From the NCBI GenBank assembly GCA_003864495.1, contig ML133436.1, positions 992,001-1,056,000 on the forward strand: 64,000 nucleotides of DNA, read 5' to 3'. The notes below the pieces were generated by a model. The model did not search any database. It was not told the origin of the DNA and saw only the letters and a program-made list of their open reading frames with translations. Positions 39,290 to 52,000 of the stretch are shown here, piece after piece. Position 1 is the stretch's first letter. Every line of letters begins with the position of its first letter. This stretch comes from Nemopilema nomurai. Lineage: Eukaryota > Cnidaria > Scyphozoa > Rhizostomeae > Rhizostomatidae. Both the position numbers and the translations under genes were made by a program.

Positions 39290-42200
39290 GTAAAATCATC
39301 ATTTAACATGATTTGAAGTACAAATAAATTTTCGATTTTTTAGACATTTTTTGACTTTTTTGATAGGTCCGGACCTGTTGATTTTTGTTGAAAATGGCTT
39401 GAGATTGAAACTTATTTGGCAGTGATCTGATGCGTAACTTTTGAAATGTGAACGTGAACTCTTCAAGAAGGTCATGTAGGATTGTAAAATGATCATCTAA
39501 CATGATTTGAAGTAAAAATAAATTTTCGATTTTTTGGACATTTGTTGACTTTTTTGATAGGTCCGGACCTGTCGATTTTTGATGAAAATGGCCTGAGATT
39601 GAAACTTTGAAAATATCATTCTAAACACAGCCAGATGAACAGGAAGCCAACAAGACATGTCTAGGCAAGTGTTTTGAGTGTTTTTAGCTTAAAATAATTT
39701 TCGAAATTTTTCATGATTTTTCGACATTTTTTCAGTTCTAGACTGATAAGTTTTTTGGCAGTGATCCGATGCGTAACTTTTGAAATATGAACATGAACTC
39801 TTAAGGAAGGTCATGTAGCAGTGTAAAATCATCATTTAACATGATTTGAAGTAAAAATAAATTTTCGATTTTTTGGACATTTTTTGACTTTTTTGATAGG
39901 TCCGGACCTGTCGATTTTTGTTGAAAATGGCTTGAGATTGAAACTTATTTGGCAGTGATCTGATGCGTAACTTTTGAAATATGACCGTGAACTCTTCAAG
40001 AAGGTCATGTAGCATTGTAAAATGATCATTTAACATGATTTGAAGTAAAAATAAATTTTCGATTTTTTGGACATTTTTTGACTTTTTTGATAGGTCCAGA
40101 CCTGTCGATTTTTGATGAAAATGGCCTGAGATTGAAACTTTGAAAATATCATTCTAAACACAGCCAGATGAACAGGAAGCCAACAAGACATGTGTAGGCA
40201 AGTGTTTTGAGTGTTTTTAGCTTAAAATAATTTTCGAAATTTTTCATGATTTTTCGACATTTTTACAGTTCTAGACTGATAAGTTTTTTGGCAGTGATCT
40301 GATGCGTAACTTTGAAATATGAACGTGAACTCTTCAAGAAGGTCATGTAGCATTGTAAAATGATCATTTAACATGATTTGAAGTAAAAATAAATTTTGGA
40401 TTTTTTGGACATTTTTTGACTTTTTTGATAGGTCCGGACCTGTCGATTTTAGATGAAAATGGCCTGAGATTGAAACTTTGAAAATATCATTCTAAACACA
40501 GCCAGATGAACAGGAAGCCAACAAGACATGTCTAGGCAAGTGTTTTGAGTGTTTTTAGCTTAAAATAATTTTCGAAATTTTCATGATTTTTCGACATTTT
40601 TACAGTTCTAGACTGATAAGTTTTTTGGCAGTGATCCGATGCGTAACTTTTTAAATATGAACATGAAATCTTCAGGAAGGTCATGTAGCAGTGTAAAGTC
40701 ATCATTTAACATGATTTGAAGTAAAAATAAATTTTCGATTTTTTGGACATTTTTTGACTTTTTGATAGGTCCGGACCTGTCGATTTTTGTTGAAAATGGC
40801 TTGAGATTGAAACTTATTTGGCAGTGATCTGATGCGTAACTTTTGAAATATGAACGTGAACTCTTCAAGAAGGTCATGTAGCATTGTAAAATGATCATTT
40901 AACATGATTTGAAGTAAAAATAAATTTTCGATTTTTTGGACATTTTTTGACTTTTTTGATAGGTCCGGACCTGTCGATTTTTGATGAAAATGGCCTGAGA
41001 TTGAAACTTTGAAATATCATTCTAAACACAGCCAGATGAACAGGAAGCCAACAAGACATGTCTAGGCAAGTGTTTTGAGTGTTTTTAGCTTAAAATAATT
41101 TTCGGAATTTTTCATGATTTTCGACATTTTTACAGTTCTAGACTGATAAGTTTTTTGGCAGTGATCCGATGCGTAACTTTTAAATATGAACATGAAATCT
41201 TCAGGAAGGTCATGTAGCATTGTAAAATCATCATTTAACATGATTTGAAGTACAAATAAATTTTCGATTTTTTAGACATTTTTTGACTTTTTTGATAGGT
41301 CCGGACCTGTTGATTTTTGTTGAAAATGGCTTGAGATTGAAACTTATTTGGCAGTGATCTGATGCGTAACTTTTGAAATGTGAACGTGAACTCTTCAAGA
41401 AGGTCATGTAGGATTGTAAAATGATCATCTAACATGATTTGAAGTAAAAATAAATTTTCGATTTTTTGGACATTTGTTGACTTTTTTGATAGGTCCGGAC
41501 CTGTCGATTTTTGATGAAAATGGCCTGAGATTGAAACTTTGAAAATATCATTCTAAACACAGCCAGATGAACAGGAAGCCAACAAGACATGTCTAGGCAA
41601 GTGTTTTGAGTGTTTTTAGCTTAAAATAATTTTCGAAATTTTTCATGATTTTTCGACATTTTTTCAGTTCTAGACTGATAAGTTTTTTGGCAGTGATCCG
41701 ATGCGTAACTTTTGAAATATGAACATGAACTCTTAAGGAAGGTCATGTAGCAGTGTAAAATCATCATTTAACATGATTTGAAGTAAAAATAAATTTTCGA
41801 TTTTTTGGACATTTTTTGACTTTTTTGATAGGTCCGGACCTGTCGATTTTTGTTGAAAATGGCTTGAGATTGAAACTTATTTGGCAGTGATCTGATGCGT
41901 AACTTTTGAAATATGACCGTGAACTCTTCAAGAAGGTCATGTAGCATTGTAAAATGATCATTTAACATGATTTGAAGTAAAAATAAATTTTCGATTTTTT
42001 GGACATTTTTTGACTTTTTTGATAGGTCCGGACCTGTCGATTTTTGATGAAAATGGCCTGAGATTGAAACTTTGAAAATATCATTCTAAACACAGCCAGA
42101 TGAACAGGAAGCCAACAAGACATGTCTAGGCAAGTGTTTTGAGTGTTTTTAGCTTAAAATAATTTTCGGAATTTTTCATGATTTTTCGACATTTTTACAG

Positions 42201-43030
42201 TTCTAGACTGATAAGTTTTTTGGCAGTGATCCGATGCGTAACTTTTTAAATATGAACATGAAATCTTCAGGAAGGTCATGTAGCATTGTAAAATCATCAT
42301 TTAACATGATTTGAAGTACAAATAAATTTCGATTTTTTAGACATTTTTTGACTTTTTTGATAGGTCCGGACCTGTTGATTTTTGTTGAAAATGGCTTGAG
42401 ATTGAAACTTATTTGGCAGTGATCTGATGCGTAACTTTTGAAATGTGAACGTGAACTCTTCAAGAAGGTCATGTAGGATTGTAAAATGATCATCTAACAT
42501 GATTTGAAGTAAAAATAAATTTTCGATTTTTTGGACATTTGTTGACTTTTTTGATAGGTCCGGACCTGTCGATTTTTGATGAAAATGGCCTGAGATTGAA
42601 ACTTTGAAAATATCATTCTAAACACAGCCAGATGAACAGGAAGCCAACAAGACATGTCTAGGCAAGTGTTTTGAGTGTTTTTAGCTTAAAATAATTTTCG
42701 AAATTTTTCATGATTTTTCGACATTTTTTCAGTTCTAGACTGATAAGTTTTTTGGCAGTGATCCGATGCGTAACTTTTGAAATATGAACATGAACTCTTA
42801 AGGAAGGTCATGTAGCAGTGTAAAATCATCATTTAACATGATTTGAAGTAAAAATAAATTTTCGATTTTTGGACATTTTTTGACTTTTTTGATAGGTCCG
42901 GACCTGTCGATTTTTGTTGAAAATGGCTTGAGATTGAAACTTATTTGGCAGTGATCTGATGCGTAACTTTTGAAATATGACCGTGAACTCTTCAAGAAGG
43001 TCATGTAGCATTGTAAAATGATCATTTAAC
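39290..43030 (+). repeat. Recently duplicated block in the satellite
   Basis: A set of private variants recurs together at about 39300, 41231 and 42297: AAGTACAAATAAATT, TTTTTTAGACATT, ATGTAGGATTG, GATCATCTAACATG and CATTTGTTGAC, followed by TCTTAAGGAAGG and TATGACCGTGAAC. Spacings are about 1932 and 1066 bp (the latter twice 533), so whole groups of units were copied. Confidence 0.8.
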
Positions 43031-46000
43031 ATGATTTGAAGTAAAAATAAATTTTCGATTTTTTGGACATTTTTTGACTTTTTTGATAGGTCCAGACCTG
43101 TCGATTTTTGATGAAAATGGCCTGAGATTGAAACTTTGAAAATATCATTCTAAACACAGCCAGATGAACAGGAAGCCAACAAGACATGTCTAGGCAAGTG
43201 TTTTGAGTGTTTTTAGCTTAAAATAATTTTCGAAATTTTTCATGATTTTTCGACATTTTTACAGTTCTAGACTGATAAGTTTTTTGGCAGTGATCTGATG
43301 CGTAACTTTTGAAATATGAACGTGAACTCTTCAAGAAGGTCATGTAGCATTGTAAAATGATCATTTAACATGATTTGAAGTAAAAATAAATTTTGGATTT
43401 TTGGACATTTTTTGACTTTTTTGATAGGTCCGGACCTGTCGATTTTAGATGAAAATGGCCTGAGATTGAAACTTTGAAAATATCATTCTAAACACAGCCA
43501 GATGAACAGGAAGCCAACAAGACATGTCTAGGCAAGTGTTTTGAGTGTTTTTAGCTTAAAATAATTTTCGAAATTTTTCATGATTTTTCGATATTTTTAC
43601 AGTTCTAGACTGATAAGTTTTTTGGCAGTGATCCGATGCGTAACTTTTGAAATATGGACATGAACTCTTCAGCAAAATCATGTAGCAGTGTAAAATCATC
43701 ATTTAACATGATTTGAAGTAAAAATAAATTTTCGATTTTTTGGACATTTTTTGACTTTTTTGATAGGTCCGGACCTGTCGATTTTTGTTGAAAATGGCTT
43801 GAGATTGAAACTTATTTGGCAGTGATCTGATGCGTAACTTTTGAAATATGAACGTGAACTCTTCAAGAAGGTCATGTAGCATTGTAAAATGATCATTTAA
43901 CATGATTTGAAGTAAAAATAAATTTTCGATTTTTTGGACATTTTTTGACTTTTTTGATAAGTCCGGACCTGTCGATTTTTGATGAAAATGGCCTGAGATT
44001 GAAACTTTGAAAATATCATTCTAAACACAGCCAGATGAACAGGAAGCCAACAAGACATGTCTAGGCAAGTGTTTTGAGTGTTTTTAGCTTAAAATAATTT
44101 TCGAAATTTTTCATGATTTTTCGATATTTTTACAGTTCTAGACTGATAAGTTTTTTGGCAGTGATCCGATGCGTAACTTTTGAAATATGGACATGAACTC
44201 TTCAGCAAAATCATGTAGCAGTGTAAATCATCATTTAACATGATTTGAAGTAAAAATAAATTTTCGATTTTTTGGACATTTTTTGACTTTTTGATAGGTC
44301 CGGACCTGTCGATTTTTGTTGAAAATGGCTTGAGATTGAAACTTATTTGGCAGTGATCTGATGCGTAACTTTTGAAATATGAACGTGAACTCTTCAAGAA
44401 GGTCATGTAGCATTGTAAAATGATCATTTAACATGATTTGAAGTAAAAATAAATATTCGATTTTTTGAGCATTTTTTGACTTTTTTGATAGGTCCGGACC
44501 TGTCGATTTTTGATGAAAATGGCCTGAGATTGAAACTTTGAAAATATCATTCTAAACACAGCCAGATGAACAGGAAGCCATCAAGACATGTCTAGGCAAG
44601 TGTTTTGAGTGTTTTTAGCTTAAAATAATTTTCGGAATTTTTCATGATTTTTCGACATTTTTACAGTTCTAGACTGATAAGTTTTTTGGCAGTGATCCGA
44701 TGCGTAACTTTTTAAATATGAACATGAAATCTTCAGGAAGGTCATGTAGCAGTGTAAAGTCATCATTTAACATGATTTGAAGTAAAAATAAATTTTCGAT
44801 TTTTTGGACATTTTTTGACTTTTTTGATAGGTCCGGACCTGTCGATTTTTGTTGAAAATGGCTTGAGATTGAAACTTATTTGGCAGTGATCTGATGCGTA
44901 ACTTTTGAAATATGAACGTGAACTCTTCAAGAAGGTCATGTAGCATTGTAAAATGATCATTTAACATGATTTGAAGTAAAAATAAATTTTCGATTTTTTG
45001 GACATTTTTTGACTTTTTTGATAAGTCCGGACCTGTCGATTTTGATGAAAATGGCCTGAGATTGAAACTTTGAAAATATCATTCTAAACACAGCCAGATG
45101 AACAGGAAGCCATCAAGACATGTCTAGGCAAGTGTTTTGAGTGTTTTTAGCTTAAAATAATTTTCGGAATTTTTCATGATTTTTCGACATTTTTACAGTT
45201 CTAGACTGATAAGTTTTTTGGCAGTGATCCGATGCGTAACTTTTGAAATATGAACATGAACTCTTAAGGAACGTCATGTAGCAGTGTAAAATCATCATTT
45301 AACATGATTTGAAGTAAAATAAATTTTCGATTTTTTGGACATTTTTTGACTTTTTTGATAGGTCCGGACCTGTCGATTTTTGTTGAAAATGGCTTGAGAT
45401 TGAAACTTATTTGGCAGTGATCTGATGCGTAACTTTTGAAATATGAACGTGAACTCTTCAAGAAGGTCATGTAGCATTGTAAAATGATCATTTAACATGA
45501 TTTGAAGTAAAAATAAATTTTCGATTTTTTGGACATTTTTTGACTTTTTGATAGGTCCGGACCTGTTGATTTTTGTTGAAAATGGCTTGAGATTGAAACT
45601 TATTTGGCACTGATCTGATGCGTAACTTTTGAAATATGAACATGAACTCTTCAGGAAGGTCATGTAGCAGTGTAAAATCATCATTTAACATGATTTGAAG
45701 TAAAAATAAATTTTCGATTTTTTGGACATTTTTTGACTTTTTTGATAGGTCCGGACCTGTCGATTTTTGTTGAAAATGGCTTGAGATTGAAACTTATTTG
45801 GCAGTGATCTGATGCGTAACTTTTGAAATATGAACGTGAACTCTTCAGGAAGGTCATGTAGCAATGTAAAATCATCATTTAACATTATTTGAAGTAAAAA
45901 TAAATTTTCGATTTTTTGGACATTCTTTGACTTTTTTGATAGGTCCAGACCTGTCGATTTTGATGAAAATGGCCTGAGATTGAAACTTTGAAAATATCAT

Positions 46001-49000
46001 TCTAAACACAGCCAGATGAACAGGAAGCCAACAAGACATGTGTAGGCAAGTGTTTTGAGTGTTTTTAGCTTAAAATAATTTTCGAAATTTTTCATGATTT
46101 TTCGACATTTTTACAGTTCTAGACTGATGAGTTTTTTGGCAGTGATCTGATGCGTAACTTTTGAAATATGAACATGAACTCTTAAGGAAGGTCATGTAGC
46201 AGTGTAAAATCATCATTTAACATGATTTGAAGTAAAAATAAATTTTCGATTTTTTGGACATTTTTGACTTTTTTGATAGGTCCGGACCTGTCGATTTTTG
46301 TTGAAAATGGCTTGAGATTGAAACTTATTTGGCAGTGATCTGATGCGTAACTTTTGAAATATGACCGTGAACTCTTCAAGAAGGTCATGTAGCATTGTAA
46401 AATGATCATTTAACATGATTTGAAGTAAAAATAAATTTTCGATTTTTTGGACATTTGTTGACTTTTTTGATAGGTCCGGACCTGTCGATTTTTGATGAAA
46501 ATGGCCTGAGATTGAAACTTTGAAAATATCATTCTAAACACAGCCAGATGAACAGGAAGCCAACAAGACATGTCTAGGCAAGTGTTTTGAGTGTTTTTAG
46601 CTTAAAATAATTTTCGAAATTTTTCATGATTTCTCGACATTTTTACAGTTCTAGACTGATAAGTTTTTTGGCAGTGATCCGATTCGTAACTTTTGAAATA
46701 TGAACGTGAACTCTTCAGGAAGGTCATGTAGCAGTGTAAAATCATCATTTAACATGATTTGAAGTAAAAATAAATTTTCGATTTTTTGGACATTCTTTGA
46801 CTTTTTTGATAGGTCCAGACCTGTCGATTTTTGATGAAAATGGCCTGAGATTGAAACTTTGAAAATATCATTCTAAACACAGCCAGATGAACAGGAAGCC
46901 AACAAGACATGTGTAGGCAAGTGTTTTGAGTGTTTTTAGCTTAAAATAATTTTCGAAATTTTTTCATGATTTTTCGACATTTTTACAGTTCTAGACTGAT
47001 AAGTTTTTTGGCAGTGATCTGATGCGTAACTTTTGAAATATGAACGTGAACTCTTCAAGAAGGTCATGTAGCATTGTAAAATGATCATTTAACATGATTT
47101 GAAGTAAAAATAAATTTTCGATTTTTTGGACATTTTTGACTTTTTTGATAGGTCCGGACCTGTCGATTTTAGATGAAAATGGCCTGAGATTGAAACTTAG
47201 AAAATATCATTCCAAACACAGCCAGATGAACAGGAAGCCAACAAGACATGTCTAGGCAAGTGTTTTGAGTGTTTTTAGCTTAAAATAATTTTCGAAATTT
47301 TTCATGATTTTTCGACATTTTTACAGTTCTAGACTGATAAGTTTTTTGGCAGTGATCCGATGCGTAACTTTTGAAATATGAACATGAACTCTTCAGCAAA
47401 ATCATGTAGCAGTGTAAAATCATCATTTAACATGATTTGAAGTAGAAATAAATTTTCGATTTTTTGGACATTTTTTGACTTTTTTGATAGGTCCGGACCT
47501 GTCGATTTTTGTTGAAAATGGCTTGAGATTGAAACTTATTTGGCAGTGATCTGATGCGTAACTTTTGAAATATGAACGTGAACTCTTCAGGAAGGTCATG
47601 TAGCAGTGTAAATCATCATTTAACATTATTGAAGTAAAATAAATTTTCGATTTTTTGGACATTCTTGACTTTTTTGATAGGTCCAGACCTGTCGATTTTT
47701 GATGAAATGGCCTGAGATTGAAACTTTGAAAATATCATTCTAAACACAGCCAGATGAACAGGAAGCCAACAAGACATGTGTAGGCAAGTGTTTGAGTGTT
47801 TTTAGCTTAAAATAATTTTCGAAATTTTTCATGATTTTTCGACATTTTTACAGTTCTAGACTGATGAGTTTTTTGGCAGTGATCTGATGCGTAACTTTTG
47901 AAATATGAACGTGAACTCTTCAAGAAGGTCATGTAGCATTGTAAAATGATCATTTAACATGATTTGAAGTAAAAATAAATTTTCGATTTTTTGGACATTT
48001 TTTGACTTTTTTGATAGGTCGGACCTGTTGATTTTTGTTGAAAATGGCTTGAGATTGAAACTTTTTGGCACTGATCTGATGCGTAACTTTTGAAATATGA
48101 ACATGAACTCTTCAGGAAGGTCATGTAGCAGTGTAAAATCATCATTTAACATGATTTGAAGTAAAAATAAATTTTCGATTTTTTGGACATTTTTTGACTT
48201 TTTTGATAGGTCCAGACCTGTCGATTTTTGATGAAAATGGCCTGAGATTGAAACTTTGAAAATAACATTCTAAACACAGCCAGATGAACAGGAAGCCAAC
48301 AAGACATGTGTAGGCAAGTGTTTTGAGTGTTTTTAGCTTAAAATAATTTTCGAAATTTTTCATGATTTTTCGACATTTTTTCAGTTCTAGACTGATAAGT
48401 TTTTTGGCAGTGATCCGATGCGTAACTTTTGAAATATGAACATGAACTCTTCAGGAAGGTCATGTAGCAGTGTAAAATCATCATTTAACATGATTTGAAG
48501 TAAAAATAAATTTTCGATTTTTTGGACATTTTTTGACTTTTTCGATAGGTCCGGACCTGTCGATTTTTGTTGAAAATGGCTTGAGATTGAAACTTTTTTG
48601 GCAGTGATCTGATGCGTAACTTTTGAAATATGAACGTGAACTCTTCAGAAGGTCATGTAGCGGTGTAAAATCATCAATTAACATGATTTGAAGTAAAAAT
48701 AAATTTTCGATTTTTTGGACATTTTTGACTTTTTTGATAGGTCCGGACCTGTCGATTTTTGATGAAAATGGCCTGAGATTGAAACTTTGAAATATCATTC
48801 TAAACACAGCCAGATGAACAGGAAGCCAACAAGACATGTCTAGGCAAGTGTTTTGAGTGTTTTTAGCTTAAAAATAATTTTCGAAATTTTTCATGATTTT
48901 TCGACATTTTTCAGTTCTAGACTGATAAGTTTTTTTGGCAGTGATCCGATGCGTAACTTTTGAAATATGAACATGAACTCTTCAGGAAGGTCATGTAGCA

Positions 49001-52000
49001 GTGTAAAATCATCATTTAACATGATTTGAAGTAAAAATAAATTTTCGATTTTTTGGACATTTTTTGACTTTTTTGATAGGTCCGGACCTGTCGATTTTTG
49101 TTGAAAATGGCTTGAGATTGAAACTTTTTTGGCAGTGATCTGATGCGTATCTTTTGAAATATGAACGTGAACTCTTCAGGAAGGTCATGTAGCGGTGTAA
49201 AATGATCATTTAACATGATTTGAAGTAAAAATAAATTTTCGATTTTTTGGACATTCTTTGACTTTTTTGATAGGTCCAGACCTGTCGATTTTTGATGAAA
49301 ATGGCCTGAGATTGAAACTTTGAAAATACATTCTAAACACAGCCAGATGAACAGGAAGCCAACAAGACATGTCTAGGCAAGTGTTTTGAGTGTTTTTAGC
49401 TTAAAATAATTTTCGAAATTTTTCATGATTTTTCGACATTTTTACAGTTCTAGACTGATAAGTTTTTGGCAGTGATCCGATGCGTAACTTTTGAAATATG
49501 AACATGAACTCTTCAGGAAGGTCATGTAGCAGTGTAAAATCATCATTTAACATGATTTGAAGTAAAAATAAATTTTCGATTTTTTGGACATTTTTTGACT
49601 TTTTTGATAGGTCCGGACCTGTCGATTTTTGTTGAAAATGGCTTGAGATTGAAACTTATTTGGCAGTGATCTGATGCGTAACTTTTGAATATGAACGTGA
49701 ACTCTTCAAGAAGGTCATGTAGCATTGTAAAATGATCATTTAACATGATTTGAAGTAAAAATAAATTTTCGATTTTTTGGACATTTGTTGACTTTTTTGA
49801 TAGGTCCGGACCTGTCGATTTTTGATGAAAATGGCCTGAGATTGAAACTTTGAAAATATCATTCTAAACACAGCCAGATGAACAGGAAGCCAACAAGACA
49901 TGTCTAGGCAAGTGTTTTGAGTGTTTTTAGCTTAAAATAATTTTCGAAATTTTTCATGATTTTTCGACATTTTTTCAGTTCTAGACTGATAAGTTTTTTG
50001 GCAGTGATCCGATGCGTAACTTTTGAAATATGAACATGAACTCTTCAGGAAGGTCATGTAGCAGTGTAAAATCATCATTTAACATGATTTGAAGTAAAAA
50101 TAAATTTTCGATTTTTTGGACATTTTTTGACTTTTTTGATAGGTCCGGACCTGTCGATTTTTGTTGAAAATGGCTTGAGATTGAAACTTTTTTGGCAGTG
50201 ATCTGATGCGTATCTTTTGAAATATGAACGTGAACTCTTCAGGAAGGTCATGTAGCGGTGTAAAATCATCATTTAACATGATTTGAAGTAAAAATAAATT
50301 TTCGATTTTTTGGACATTTGTTGACTTTTTTGATAGGTCCGGACCTGTCGATTTTTGATGAAAATGGCCTGAGATTGAAACTTTGAAAATATCATTCTAA
50401 ACACAGCCAGATGAACAGGAAGCCAACAAGACATGTCTAGGCAAGTGTTTTGAGTGTTTTTAGCTTAAAATAATTTTCGAAATTTTTCATGATTTTTCGA
50501 CATTTTTCAGTTCTAGACTGATAAGTTTTTTGGCAGTGATCCGATGCGTAACTTTTGAAATATGAACATGAACTCTTCAGGAAGGTCATGTAGCAGTGTA
50601 AAATCATCATTTAACATGATTTGAAGTAAAAATAAATTTTCGATTTTTTGGACATTTGTTGACTTTTTTGATAGGTCCGGACCTGTCGATTTTTGATGAA
50701 AATGGCCTGAGATTGAAACTTTGAAAATATCATTCTAAACACAGCCAGATGAACAGGAAGCCAACAAGACATGTCTAGGCAAGTGTTTTGAGTGTTTTTA
50801 GCTTAAAATAATTTTCGAAATTTTTCATGATTTTTCGACATTTTTTCAGTTCTAGACTGATAAGTTTTTTGGCAGTGATCCGATGCGTAACTTTTGAAAT
50901 ATGAACATGAACTCTTCAGGAAGGTCATGTAGCAGTGTAAAATCATCATTTAACATGATTTGAAGTAAAAATAAATTTTCGATTTTTTGGACATTTTTTG
51001 ACTTTTTTGATAGGTCCGGACCTGTCGATTTTTGTTGAAAATGGCTTGAGATTGAAACTTTTTTGGCAGTGATCTGATGCGTATCTTTTGAAATATGAAC
51101 GTGAACTCTTCAGGAAGGTCATGTAGCGGTTGTAAAATCATCATTTAACATGATTTGAAGTAAAAATAAATTTTCGATTTTTTGGACATTCTTTTGACTT
51201 TTTGATAGGTCCAGACCTGTCGATTTTTGATGAAAATGGCCTGAGATTGAAACTTTGAAAATATCATTCTAAACACAGCCAGATGAACAGGAAGCCAACA
51301 AGACATGTCTAGGCAAGTGTTTTGAGTGTTTTTAGCTTAAAATAATTTTCGAAATTTTTCATGATTTTTCGACATTTTTACAGTTCTAGACTGATAAGTT
51401 TTTTGGCAGTGATCCGATGCGTAACTTTTGAAATATGAACATGAACTCTTCAGGAAGGTCATGTAGCAGTGTAAAATCATCATTTAACATGATTTGAAGT
51501 AAAAATAAATTTTCGATTTTTGGACATTTTTTGACTTTTTTGATAGGTCCGGACCTGTCGATTTTGTTGAAAATGGCTTGAGATTGAAACTTATTGGCAG
51601 TGATCTGATGCGTAACTCTTTGAAATATGAACGTGAACTCTTCAAGAAGGTCATGTAGCATTGTAAAATGATCATTTAACATGATTTGAAGTAAAAATAA
51701 ATTTTCGATTTTTGGACATTTGTTGACTTTTTTGATAGGTCCGGACCTGTCGATTTTTGATGAAATGGCCTGAGATTGAAACTTTGAAAATATCATTCTA
51801 AACACAGCCAGATGAACAGGAAGCCAACAAGACATGTCTAGGCAAGTGTTTTGAGTGTTTTTAGCTTAAAATAATTTTCGAAATTTTTCATGATTTTTCG
51901 ACATTTTTTCAGTTCTAGACTGATAAGTTTTTTGGCAGTGATCCGATGCGTAACTTTTGAAATATGAACATGAACTCTTCAGGAAGGTCATGTAGCAGTG